From Clostridium disporicum (GTDB lineage Bacteria; Bacillota; Clostridia; Clostridiales; Clostridiaceae), in NCBI RefSeq assembly GCF_001405015.1, contig NZ_CYZX01000004.1, positions 1-64,000 on the forward strand: a DNA stretch of 64,000 bases, in the 5' to 3' direction. A program made the position numbers and the translations under genes. Under the pieces are notes generated by a model. It did no database searches and had not been told where the DNA came from. It saw only the letters and a list, made by a program, of their open reading frames with translations. Position 1 is the first letter of the stretch. Each line of letters starts with the position of its first letter. Shown one piece after another: positions 1 to 8,040 of this stretch.

Positions 1-13
1 TTATAACCTCCTA
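1..13 (-). promoter_or_regulatory. Ribosome binding site of a gene lying left of the window
   Basis: Read on the minus strand the first bases are TAGGAGGTTATAA, a near-perfect Shine-Dalgarno whose start codon would fall just outside the window. The gene itself is not visible, so nothing can be said about its product. Confidence 0.5.
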
Positions 14-79
14 TTTGTCGTGTCAAAAAACTTGTTCATTTAGAAATAATTTCATATAAATATATGAATAAAAAATAAA

Positions 80-131
80 AAGACCGTCTACTGAAATGAT
101 TTTAAAAATCATTTCAGAGACAGCCCCTTTT
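80..131 (-). terminator. Intrinsic terminator of the chromate transporter pair
   Basis: A 13-bp stem (CTGAAATGATTTT at 91-103 paired with AAAATCATTTCAG at 105-117) is followed on the minus strand by a T-rich run. The plus strand also ends in a T-run, so it may work in both directions. Confidence 0.75.
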
Positions 132-132
132 T

Positions 133-714
133 TTATCCTGCCATTGAAAAAATAATTCCAATAACTGCTGAAGCTGCAATAAATACTACTGGATGTAGTT
201 TTTTTGTAGCTTTTATTTTATTAGTAAGTATAAAAAGTATTATAGCTAGTAAAATTGCTCCAAAATTAAATAGGTCTAATATTGAGCCAGTAGCTTTAAA
301 TTTATCAGAATTTGTTAATGATAGCATTATTACAGGTACACCAGCAGCAGCTATTAATGCTGTAGAAGTTGGTCTTAAAGAGTAAAATATTGATTTAACT
401 ATATGGCTATCTTTAAACTTAGATAAGAACTTAGCTATAATAAGAATTACTATTATAGATGGAGCTATAAGTCCTAAAGTAGCTATTACAGAACCAAGAG
501 GTCCTGCAGAAGTAAAACCAACATATGTAGCCATATTTACACCGATTGGTCCAGGAGTTGATTCAGATACTGCTATCATATCTACAAGTTGAGCTTGCGT
601 AAACCAACCAGTCTTTAAAGCCATAGCATCTAAAAATGGAAGAGTAGCCATACCACCACCAACGGCAAAAAGGCCCGTCTTAAAGAATTCATAAAAAAGC
701 ATTAAATAAATCAT
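133..714 (-). CDS. Chromate transporter family protein, CHR domain (second gene of a split pair)
   Basis: 193-residue hydrophobic membrane protein of the CHR (chromate ion transporter) family. It shows the family's N-terminal glycine-rich motif (GGGMATLPFLDAM, about residues 19-31) and the STPGPIGVNMAT motif near residue 53, followed by several membrane spans. It contains one CHR domain, half of a full-length ChrA. The preceding gene encodes the other half, and the ATG here overlaps that gene's TGA by 4 bases, so the two are translationally coupled and probably form a heterodimer. Chromate or sulfate as substrate is known for the family; the real substrate here is inferred. A terminator follows at once. 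Confidence 0.88.
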   Translation of the reverse strand: MIYLMLFYEFFKTGLFAVGGGMATLPFLDAMALKTGWFTQAQLVDMIAVSESTPGPIGVNMATYVGFTSAGPLGSVIATLGLIAPSIIVILIIAKFLSKFKDSHIVKSIFYSLRPTSTALIAAAGVPVIMLSLTNSDKFKATGSILDLFNFGAILLAIILFILTNKIKATKKLHPVVFIAASAVIGIIFSMAG

Positions 715-1247
715 TTATTTTCCCTCCATTTAAGTATTACTCCAGCTATACCAGCGAAAAGGACAAATACTATAGGTGATAAATTTGTAAAAATAGCTGC
801 AATAAAAATTATAAAGAAAATTATTGTTGTAGCTATATCTATAACAGAACTTTTCCAAAGCTTGATTACAGCATTGATAATAAGTACACTTACACATATA
901 CGTATTCCGGCAAAAGCATTTTTAACAATGGCTAAATCAGCGAAGTTTTGAAGAAATGCTGCGATTAGAGTGATTATTATTAAAGAAGGAAAAACAACTC
1001 CAAGTGTAGCTACAATACCTCCGATATTACCAGCACATTTTTGTCCTATAAAGGTAGCTGTATTAACTGCAATTATTCCAGGAGTGCATTGGCCAATAGC
1101 ATAATAATCCATTATTTCTTCATTAGTTACCCATTTTCTTTTTTCTACTACCTCACGTTGCAAAATTGGTAGCATTGCATAACCACCACCAAAGGTAAGC
1201 CCACCAATCCTAGCAAATGTGAAGAATAAATCTAATAATTGTTTCAT
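711..1247 (-). CDS. Chromate transporter family protein, CHR domain (first gene of a split pair)
   Basis: 178-residue single-CHR-domain membrane protein, paralogous to its downstream partner. It carries FGGGYAMLPILQREVV near residues 19-34 and GQCTPGIIAVNTATFIG near residues 52-68, both family hallmarks. AAGGAG lies upstream of the ATG. It is the promoter-proximal gene of a two-gene operon and its stop overlaps the next start (ATGA). Short CHR proteins normally occur as such pairs. Function in efflux of chromate or a related oxyanion follows from the family and has not been shown for this pair. Confidence 0.88.
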   Translation of the reverse strand: MKQLLDLFFTFARIGGLTFGGGYAMLPILQREVVEKRKWVTNEEIMDYYAIGQCTPGIIAVNTATFIGQKCAGNIGGIVATLGVVFPSLIIITLIAAFLQNFADLAIVKNAFAGIRICVSVLIINAVIKLWKSSVIDIATTIIFFIIFIAAIFTNLSPIVFVLFAGIAGVILKWRENK

Positions 1248-1398
1248 TATTTATAATTCTCCTTATTTAAAAATACTTGATTATATTACCAAGTTTTTAT
1301 ACTTAGATGGTATAATAAAGATATACTAAATTATAATAGCACTTTTTTTTATATATTTAAATATTAATAAATTATGAATTATTTAAGGGGGGGACATC

Positions 1399-1770
1399 AT
1401 GTTTGAAATGGGAATGTTTAATATAATGTCATTTATATTTCCAATATTTTTTATAGTATTTTTTGCAATGTTTATTTTTATAATAGTTAGCAATATAAAA
1501 GAATGGAGTAATAATAATAAACAACCAATTATACCAGTAGCTTCAACTATTATCTCAAAGAGGATTAATGTATCTCATCACCATCATGGAGAGACACATA
1601 CTACCTCAAGAAGTACAACATATTATACAACTTTTCAATTTGATAATGGTGAAAGACTTGAGCTAAAAGTATCAGGTAAGGAATATGGATTAATGGCTGA
1701 AGGAGATAAGGGGATTTTATCTTTTCAAGGAACAAGATTTATTAGTTTTGAAAGAGAGAATAGATATTAA
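1399..1770 (+). CDS. DUF2500-type membrane protein
   Basis: 123 residues. One N-terminal hydrophobic span (about residues 8-32) is followed by a soluble domain with a conserved beta-strand pattern: VASTIISKRINV, a histidine-rich patch HHHHGETHTT, then YYTTFQFDNGERLELKV. This arrangement matches the DUF2500 family (YhhM-like), whose function is unknown. The start is preceded by AAGGGGGGG and an intrinsic terminator follows, so it looks monocistronic. The His patch could bind metal, but that is speculation. Confidence 0.75.
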   Translation: MFEMGMFNIMSFIFPIFFIVFFAMFIFIIVSNIKEWSNNNKQPIIPVASTIISKRINVSHHHHGETHTTSRSTTYYTTFQFDNGERLELKVSGKEYGLMAEGDKGILSFQGTRFISFERENRY

Positions 1771-1771
1771 A

Positions 1772-1803
1772 AAAGAAGCTACATAACGTAGTTTCTTTTT
1801 TAA
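1772..1803 (+). terminator. Intrinsic terminator
   Basis: GAAGCTAC at 1775-1782 pairs with GTAGTTTC at 1788-1795, followed by a T-run. Confidence 0.8.
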
Positions 1804-1906
1804 TTATCATATATACTTAATGATAATTATTATCATAGTAAAAATGAGAACTTTGTTTGAAAATATCAATATAATATTAAAGAAGTACTAAAAAGGGGAT
1901 ATTACT

Positions 1907-2785
1907 ATGGTGGAAGGAAAAGAAAATAAGTATCATATGATAAAAAAAGTACTAATAATAATATTGATAGCAAATTTTGCAGTATCGGTAGCAAAGATAA
2001 TTATTGGTTATATAACTAAGAGCTTAAGTTTATCGGCAGATGGTTTTCACTCCTTTTCTGATGGGGCATCAAATATTGTTGGATTAATAAGTATAACTTT
2101 AGCTTCAAAACCAATAGATAATGAGCACCCATATGGTCACAAAAAAATAGAAACAATGGCTAGTTTAATAATTGGAGGAATGCTAGTATTTCTTACTTAT
2201 AATATAGTGGTACAGTCAATACAGAAGTTTTTTAATCAGACAGAAATTACAGTTAGTTTAGAAAGCATTTTAATATTATTATCAACTTTGTGTATTAATA
2301 TTTTTGTGGCTTATTATGAAAACAAGCAAGGTAAAAAATATAATAGCTCTTTCTTAATAGCAGATTCAATTCACACTAAAAGCGATATTTTTGTATCTAT
2401 TGGAGTTTTAACTACTTTGATATGTATAAAAATGGGGGTACCTCCAATAATAGATGTTTTTGTATCAATTATTGTTGCTTGCTTTATTTTATATGCTGCC
2501 TACGAGATATTTAAGGATGCTTATAATGTGCTTATAGATAGTAAAATTTTGGATGAAGAGAAAGTTAGAGATGTGGTTATGAAGAGCTTCAACAATGTTA
2601 AAGATGTTCATAATATAAGATCAAGAGGTGGAAAAGATTATATTTTTCTGGATATGCACATAAAGGTAAATCCTGATTTACAAGTAAGTGAAGTTCACTC
2701 TCTTGTTCATAATATCGATAAAGTAATAAAGAAAAAAGATGAGAGGGTTATTGAAACAATAATTCATGTAGAACCATTTAAATGA
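1907..2785 (+). CDS. Cation diffusion facilitator (CDF) family divalent metal exporter
   Basis: 292 residues, the usual CDF length. The N-terminal half has six predicted membrane spans with metal-site signatures in spans 2 and 5: SADGFHSFSDGASN (about residues 43-56) and ADSIHTKSD (about 152-160). The C-terminal part (after residue 210) is the cytoplasmic dimerization domain with HNIRSRGGKDYIFLDMHIKV. The proteins export Zn, Mn, Fe or Co by proton antiport. The HxxxD form in span 5 does not settle the metal. GGGG sits upstream of the ATG. No clear operon partner: a palindrome array follows. Confidence 0.9.
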   Translation: MVEGKENKYHMIKKVLIIILIANFAVSVAKIIIGYITKSLSLSADGFHSFSDGASNIVGLISITLASKPIDNEHPYGHKKIETMASLIIGGMLVFLTYNIVVQSIQKFFNQTEITVSLESILILLSTLCINIFVAYYENKQGKKYNSSFLIADSIHTKSDIFVSIGVLTTLICIKMGVPPIIDVFVSIIVACFILYAAYEIFKDAYNVLIDSKILDEEKVRDVVMKSFNNVKDVHNIRSRGGKDYIFLDMHIKVNPDLQVSEVHSLVHNIDKVIKKKDERVIETIIHVEPFK

Positions 2786-2807
2786 TTTACTAGATAAGTT
2801 TACAAGA

Positions 2808-2990
2808 TTATAGTCAGTTTACGCTGAGGTTATGGTTTGACTTCGTCAAAGGTTATTGGGAAGCTTTGGACCCAGGTTATGGATTTGGCGAAGCAACCAT
2901 CACCATTACATAATGAATCTATCACTTCTACGTGGTTTGTGCATTACTTTCATGAGATGAACCATAACTGTTGAGCTTTAGTAAACAATA
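2808..2990 (+). repeat. Intergenic palindrome array with GGTTATGG linkers
   Basis: The gap of about 380 bp before the Na/Pi cotransporter holds a chain of short palindromes: TTTGAC-TTC-GTCAAA (2836-2850), CATTA-CA-TAATG (2904-2915) and TTCAT-GAG-ATGAA (2949-2961). They are joined by the linker GGTTATGG (2828-2835 and 2875-2882; GGTTATTGG at 2851). The linker is met by its complement CCATAAC at 2962-2968, and GTTTAC/GTAAAC lie outside. It is a member of the array family seen at several places in this window. No coding potential is evident. Confidence 0.7.
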
Positions 2991-3100
2991 GTTTATTATG
3001 TTAAATCTTTTTAATATATTTTTAACATTTAATGATAGATAGAAGAGATAAAAAATCTGTAAAATGAAAAGTTTACATAAAAAAGCATTGTTTAACTAGT

Positions 3101-3121
3101 GTATATAATGGTATTATATAC
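3101..3121 (+). promoter_or_regulatory. Palindrome over the likely -10 region of the Na/Pi cotransporter gene
   Basis: GTATATAAT-GGT-ATTATATAC is a perfect 9-bp-arm inverted repeat that contains TATAAT (3103-3108), 42 bases before the coding start. It could be an operator over the promoter. The base composition is AT-rich, so chance is not excluded. Confidence 0.4.
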
Positions 3122-3163
3122 TTGTAAAAAATTATTAATTATCGAGAGGAATAATAATTAAAT

Positions 3164-4789
3164 ATGAGTAATTTTGAAATTTTTACAGGAATTTTTGGAG
3201 GTTTAGGTTTATTTCTATATGGAATGAAGCTAATGGGAGATGGTCTTGAGAATATGGCTGGGGACAAGCTAAAAAGCATCCTAGAAAAAATAACAAGCAA
3301 TAGACTTATGGGGGTTTTTGTAGGGACTGTTGTTACAGCTATAATTCAAAGCTCAAGCGCAACTACAGTTATGGTTGTAAGTTTCGTTAATGCTGGTTTA
3401 ATGTCATTAATGCAAGCTACAGGTGTAATTTTAGGAGCAAATGTTGGGACAACTATCACTGCTCAAATGGTAAGCTTTAAGTTAGATGCTATAGCACCAA
3501 TATTTATAGGTGTTGGAGCAGTAATAATGCTTGCAGCTAAGAAGAAGAAAACTAAAGATTTAGCGTACATACTTTTAGGGTTTGGTATATTATTCATGGG
3601 TATGGGGATGATGTCAGGAGCTATGAAACCTGTATCTAAGCTACCTATATTTGAAGAGTTCATAGTTATAATGGGAAGTAATCCGTTATTAGGAGTACTT
3701 GTCGGAGTAATAATGACGGCGATATTACAAAGTTCATCTGCTACAACAGGTATATTAGTTGCTTTAGCAGCAGCTGGAACTATCGATATGAAATTAGCTT
3801 TCCCAGTTGTGTTAGGTTGTAATATAGGGACTTGTGTAACTTCTATGATGGCAGCGATAACAGCTAATAGAACAGCTAAGAAGGCAGCTCTATTACATTT
3901 AACATTTAAGATTTTAGGAACTATAATATTCCTACCTTTTGCATCACAAGTAGTAAAACTAGTTGGTTATATGACACCAGACAATGTTGGTAGACAAGTA
4001 GCTAATGCACATACTATATTTAATTTATCTATAACGATTATAATGTTACCTATTGCAGGGTATGTAGTTAAATTTGTAAATCGTATATTACCTGATAAAG
4101 AAGATGAAGAAAAAGAAGGAGCTATTTACCTAGACAAAAAGTTATTAGAGACTCCGGTTGTTGCTAGTGGACAAGTTGTTAAAGAAACTGTAAGAATGGC
4201 TGATATAGCAAAAGATAACTTTAAATTAGCTATGAAGGCGTTCTTTGAAGGTAACGAAGAAGATATAAACAAAGTTTATGAAAATGAGAATTTAATTAAT
4301 ATATTAGAAAAAGAGATTACTGAGTATTTAGTAGAGTTATCTCAACATAATTTACCAGAGGAAAATGCTAAATTATTAAGTGAAGCTTATCACTCTATTA
4401 ATGATATAGAGAGAATAGGGGATCACTGTGAAAATATTGTTGAGCTTGCTTCGGCTAGAGTAAAGAAGAATATTGAAATTACTGATGATGCATTAGAAGA
4501 GTTAGAAGAAATCTATAAAGCAACATTAGATGCGTTAGAGATTGCGATAAGTAGTTATGAAAATGAATCAACAGAACATAATTCAATTATCGATAAAGTT
4601 GAAGATAGAATAGATTCATTAGAAAAGAAATTTAGAAGCAATAATATTAAGAGATTAAATAGTAAGAGATGTATGGCTGATGCTGGAGTAATGTTATTTG
4701 ACCTTTTATCTAACCTTGAAAGAATAGGAGATCATGCAAATAATATAGCAACAGCTAAGGAAGTACACAATAATAGATTACACGCTTAA
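3164..4789 (+). CDS. Na+/phosphate cotransporter family protein with C-terminal PhoU-like domain
   Basis: 541 residues. The membrane part (about residues 1-310) carries the two inverted QSSSATT repeats that mark this family (near residues 65 and 190). After the last span, a cytoplasmic region of about 220 residues is helical and PhoU-like (SINDIERIGDHCENI and LLSNLERIGDHANNI, two copies of the E/D-RIGDH motif). Members import phosphate with sodium. The PhoU-like tail suggests phosphate-dependent control. GAGAGGAA precedes the ATG; a strong terminator follows, so it is monocistronic. Confidence 0.9.
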   Translation: MSNFEIFTGIFGGLGLFLYGMKLMGDGLENMAGDKLKSILEKITSNRLMGVFVGTVVTAIIQSSSATTVMVVSFVNAGLMSLMQATGVILGANVGTTITAQMVSFKLDAIAPIFIGVGAVIMLAAKKKKTKDLAYILLGFGILFMGMGMMSGAMKPVSKLPIFEEFIVIMGSNPLLGVLVGVIMTAILQSSSATTGILVALAAAGTIDMKLAFPVVLGCNIGTCVTSMMAAITANRTAKKAALLHLTFKILGTIIFLPFASQVVKLVGYMTPDNVGRQVANAHTIFNLSITIIMLPIAGYVVKFVNRILPDKEDEEKEGAIYLDKKLLETPVVASGQVVKETVRMADIAKDNFKLAMKAFFEGNEEDINKVYENENLINILEKEITEYLVELSQHNLPEENAKLLSEAYHSINDIERIGDHCENIVELASARVKKNIEITDDALEELEEIYKATLDALEIAISSYENESTEHNSIIDKVEDRIDSLEKKFRSNNIKRLNSKRCMADAGVMLFDLLSNLERIGDHANNIATAKEVHNNRLHA

Positions 4790-4813
4790 TTTAATTAATA
4801 GTTAAGAGTTAAT

Positions 4814-4843
4814 GAAGAAACCGCTGTGAGGCGGTTTCTTTTA
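4814..4843 (+). terminator. Intrinsic terminator of the Na/Pi cotransporter gene
   Basis: GAAACCGC (4817-4824) and GCGGTTTC (4831-4838) form an 8-bp GC-rich stem followed by TTTT. Confidence 0.85.
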
Positions 4844-4923
4844 ATTTACTTAGAAATATAAATTTAAAAGTAAGAGAATTTTTTATGAAAAATAGATATT
4901 AGCTTTTCTCTTTTAACTCTTAA

Positions 4924-5955
4924 CTAAAGAGTTCTCCACCTATCAGAGTTTTTTTCTCGTCTTATAGTATATTTAATATATTTAGATATTTCTGAATAGC
5001 CAGGAATTTTTTTGATACACACTGAGAATTTAGCAGAGAAAGCCTTTAAAGCAGTAGGAATTGCCTTTAAAGCTGTATTAAATAACTCTAATGGATTAAG
5101 ATACTTATCCTTCTCTCTCATCATATTTAATGTATCAACAGCAGCTTCAGAACATTCGTCAACTATATTATTTATACTTTCTTTTATTGACTCATCAAAA
5201 TCAGAAGGATAAGATACTTCAAGTACTATTCTATAAGATGTTACCCTTGTTTTTTTACAAGGAATTTTACTTTGAACACTATTGCCCTCAACTACACCAA
5301 TTGTCTCAACTAAATAATCGTCTTTAGTTTCAGGAATATCAATATATGCTAGAGTCTTACTGTAAATTTCTCGTACATCAGATAAAGAAAATTCTTGCTT
5401 GGTTGCTTCATATTCAACTTCTGAGCCTCTAGTTAAATCGGAAGTTTCGTAATTATAATTTTCTTCTGCTCTATAACAAATAAATGAATCTATTCTTCTT
5501 AAATCAACACCGAAATATACCCAACTTCGACCTAGCCATCTAAATCCTGATACAGAACGACTATCAACATTTAATAAATAACACCAATAACTTCTACCAT
5601 TAGTTTCCCAGATATATGTGAATTTATAAAGACAAAAACTTATAGAACCTGGACTGACAGCTTTGGTAGATAATCCGTCTTTTTCCCCTTTTTTATCTCC
5701 AGAACCGGATAATTTTTGAACTCCTTTATCATTTTTACTAGGTATATAATTTGGAGGACCACCCTGTGGACCACCAGAATTTACAGGAGAACCAGGTGGA
5801 GGGGGTGTATTTCCCGGGAAAAAAGGTATGTTTGGCATTGGGAAAAAAGGAGGACCTTGTCTATATTCCTCTTCATATGGAACAAGAGTAAACTCGAAGT
5901 TTATATAATCAGAGTTATCATCTTTGGATTCATAGTATTTTCTATCTTCTTTCAT
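4924..5955 (-). CDS. Unrecognised protein with a Pro/Gly-rich N-terminal segment
   Basis: 343 residues; I do not recognise the family. Residues about 30-95 are rich in proline, glycine and asparagine (GPPFFPMPNIPFFPGNTPPPP), which suggests a flexible, perhaps surface- or spore-associated segment. Residues about 100-170 are dense in aromatic residues (WETNGRSYWCYLLNVD, FRWLGRSWVYFGVD). The remainder is mixed, ends in a basic tail and shows no signal peptide or clear membrane span. It is divergent from the GerMN-like gene and monocistronic. A coat or adhesive role is only a guess from composition. Confidence 0.6.
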   Translation of the reverse strand: MKEDRKYYESKDDNSDYINFEFTLVPYEEEYRQGPPFFPMPNIPFFPGNTPPPPGSPVNSGGPQGGPPNYIPSKNDKGVQKLSGSGDKKGEKDGLSTKAVSPGSISFCLYKFTYIWETNGRSYWCYLLNVDSRSVSGFRWLGRSWVYFGVDLRRIDSFICYRAEENYNYETSDLTRGSEVEYEATKQEFSLSDVREIYSKTLAYIDIPETKDDYLVETIGVVEGNSVQSKIPCKKTRVTSYRIVLEVSYPSDFDESIKESINNIVDECSEAAVDTLNMMREKDKYLNPLELFNTALKAIPTALKAFSAKFSVCIKKIPGYSEISKYIKYTIRREKNSDRWRTL

Positions 5956-6114
5956 TGCAGACTCCTAATAAATTTATCCATAGTTATTATATTAAATAGA
6001 GAGGGTTTTGTGACAAAATTGAACTCTATATATAGGTTAATAAAAATTAAATATTACTATGAAACTGTATATGATAAAATTATATAATAAGATTTTATGA
6101 AAGAGGGATTTGAG

Positions 6115-6675
6115 ATGGAAAGAAGTATTAGAGAGTTTATAGGGATTACTATAATTATTGTTATTTTATTTTTTGCTATGTCTGGAATATCGTCTTTAGG
6201 AAAAAATGAGATTGATCCTGAGACCATTGGAAAATTTAAAATTTATTCTAAAGATATAAATACTGATAAAGAGATAATAGTTGAAGAGTTTGGCTTTTAT
6301 AAAGATGTAGATACTATAGAAAAAAGATTGAAGATAATTGCAAGTAAGTTGTCAGATAGTGAGTTTAAAATGTTGCCAATAGAGCTTATAGGTATTGAAG
6401 AGATAGATGGTAAAATTATAGCTACATTTAATCTAAAAGAGAATGAAGAAAATTTAAATGAATCAGACTGGACTAAATATTCAGAACCTAGTTGGGCTAA
6501 GAATTTCTTTCAAGGGTCAGCAGGTGGAAGTTGGACTTGTTATACATTACAAACAACTATGCTTCAACCAGAGTATGATGGTAAATGGATAGATGGGGTA
6601 AGATTTTTATATAACGGAGAAGAAAATAAAAATTTTCAACATATTGAAGGTTTAGATCAAATAAAGTATAGATAG
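6115..6675 (+). CDS. Membrane-anchored protein with a GerMN-like domain
   Basis: About 186 residues. I start it at the ATG 18 bases inside the longest frame because AGAGGG sits 7-8 bases before it. An N-terminal hydrophobic anchor (GITIIIVILFFAMSGI) is followed by a single extracytoplasmic domain. Its order of strands (KIIATFNLKE, GGSWTCYTLQTTML, then WIDGVRFLYNGEE) resembles the GerMN domain of spore germination and sporulation proteins. The match is by pattern only. Followed by a chain of short palindromes. Confidence 0.6.
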   Translation: MERSIREFIGITIIIVILFFAMSGISSLGKNEIDPETIGKFKIYSKDINTDKEIIVEEFGFYKDVDTIEKRLKIIASKLSDSEFKMLPIELIGIEEIDGKIIATFNLKENEENLNESDWTKYSEPSWAKNFFQGSAGGSWTCYTLQTTMLQPEYDGKWIDGVRFLYNGEENKNFQHIEGLDQIKYR

Positions 6676-6775
6676 TTTATTTGATAGAAATAAATAAGTC
6701 AGCTTTTATATAAATAGTGATTGAAGTATATTAAGTTGATTTTATATTGCAATTAGAGTAAAATTGTTATGACTA

Positions 6776-6860
6776 AAGTAAACTCCTTCTTTGAAGGAAT
6801 GCACTCAGTGTAACTTCAAGTTACAAAATCTAAGATTTTGACTTTTAGTTAAGTTTGATA
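6776..6860 (+). repeat. Compact chain of four short palindromes
   Basis: Four adjacent hairpins run without gaps: TCCTTC-TTT-GAAGGA (6784-6798), CACT-C-AGTG (6802-6810), TAACTT-C-AAGTTA (6811-6823) and AAAATC-TAA-GATTTT (6825-6839). They are flanked by ACTAAAGT and ACTTTTAGT, which can close the set. It lies in the 255-bp gap before the TtcA-family gene and has no coding potential. Confidence 0.65.
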
Positions 6861-6930
6861 TTTATAACTTTACTTAAAAGAGATTACTTTATTTTAAGAT
6901 AAAATGAAAATATACTTATGAGGTGATTAG

Positions 6931-7800
6931 ATGAGCGGTATTGCTGGAAGTGGTTGTGAAAGAATAATACCTGAGGAAGAAAGAAAATCTCTTGAGGAGA
7001 TTGAGAGAAGTATTATTAAAAGATATAGAAAAGGAATTTGGTCTAAGTTTATAAAGGCAATAAAAGACTATAATCTTGTAGAAGATGGTGATAAAATAGC
7101 TGTTGCTATATCAGGAGGGAAAGACTCTTTACTTATGGCAAAGTTATTCCAAGAGCTTCATAAACATAGTCAAGTTAAATTTGATTTAGAGTTTATAGCT
7201 ATGGATCCAGGATACCATCCACAAATAAGAGAATTATTAGAGGAAAACTGTAAGCATTTAAATATTCCAGTTAATATTTATGAGACTAAGATATTTGACA
7301 TAATAGATGAAAAGGCTAAGGAATATCCATGCTACCTTTGTGCAAGAATGAGAAGAGGTTCTTTATATGCAAAGGCTAGAGAAATGGGATGTAATAAGCT
7401 TGCTTTAGGACATCATTATAATGATGTAATTGAAACTACTATGTTAAATGTGCTTTATGCTGGAAACTTTAAGACAATGCTACCTAAATTAAAGGCTGAT
7501 AATTTCCCAGATATGGAACTTATAAGACCTCTTTACTATGTTGAAGAAGAATATATAAAGAGATTTATAAGATATACAGGACTTTGGCCATTAAACTGTG
7601 CATGTATGGTTGCAGCTAAAAAGGTTGGAAATAAGAGACATGAAATTAAAGATCTTATAGCTAAGCTAAAAGAAAACTTTAATGATGTAGATAAATCTAT
7701 ATTTAAAGCAGCAGCTAACGTAAATATGAATTCTATCTTAGGATGGGAAAAAGATGGAGAGAAGTATTCGTTTTTAGATATATATGACGGAGAAGAATAA
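6931..7800 (+). CDS. TtcA-family ATP-dependent tRNA thiolation (PP-loop) protein
   Basis: 289 residues. The PP-loop SGGKDS (residues 61-66) binds and adenylates through ATP. The CYLC motif (134-137) and the later NCAC (222-225) match the cysteine layout of TtcA-type enzymes, which use an iron-sulfur cluster to thiolate C32 of tRNA. LGHHYNDVIET (159-169) is the usual family motif. TtcA relatives in Firmicutes can act on other tRNA positions, so the exact base is uncertain. Starts at an ATG after GAGGTGATTAG; the array at 7801 begins right after the stop. Confidence 0.85.
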   Translation: MSGIAGSGCERIIPEEERKSLEEIERSIIKRYRKGIWSKFIKAIKDYNLVEDGDKIAVAISGGKDSLLMAKLFQELHKHSQVKFDLEFIAMDPGYHPQIRELLEENCKHLNIPVNIYETKIFDIIDEKAKEYPCYLCARMRRGSLYAKAREMGCNKLALGHHYNDVIETTMLNVLYAGNFKTMLPKLKADNFPDMELIRPLYYVEEEYIKRFIRYTGLWPLNCACMVAAKKVGNKRHEIKDLIAKLKENFNDVDKSIFKAAANVNMNSILGWEKDGEKYSFLDIYDGEE

Positions 7801-8040
7801 ATAAAGTGCGAAGCACTTTGGTGAAAAGTTTGACTTCGTCAAAGGGGAAAAGTCAACTAAAGTTCAGGGGAAAACATTGCCTATGGCAATAGGGGGAAAT
7901 ATCTCTAACGAGATGAAATACTTTTTCTGCTACTACAGTAGCGTTTTCACCTTAACATAGTTAAATTTTCTCTGCTACGTAGTAGCCTTTTCACTTCGAC
8001 GAAGTCGACTTTTAACTTGCGCACTTAGTGCGCACTTTTT
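7801..8040. repeat. Large palindrome array filling a convergent gene junction
   Basis: All 240 bases between two convergent stops consist of about nine mini-palindromes: AAGTGC-GAA-GCACTT, TTTGAC-TTC-GTCAAA, TTGCC-TAT-GGCAA, ATCTC-TAAC-GAGAT, GCTACT-AC-AGTAGC, TTAAC-ATA-GTTAA, GCTAC-GTA-GTAGC, TCGAC-GAA-GTCGA and GCGCAC-TTA-GTGCGC. In the left half the linkers are purine (GGTGAAAAG, GGGGAAAAG); in the right half they are their complements (CTTTTCAC and relatives). The whole array is therefore a large imperfect inverted repeat able to form a multi-branched hairpin. The last hairpin ends in a T-run. It probably terminates transcription from both sides, but it is far more elaborate than a terminator. 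Confidence 0.8.

Noticed and set aside
7801..8040. CRISPR-like array
   Set aside because: The repeated units are short palindromes of different sequence with short purine linkers; there is no identical repeat, no uniform spacer and no cas gene.
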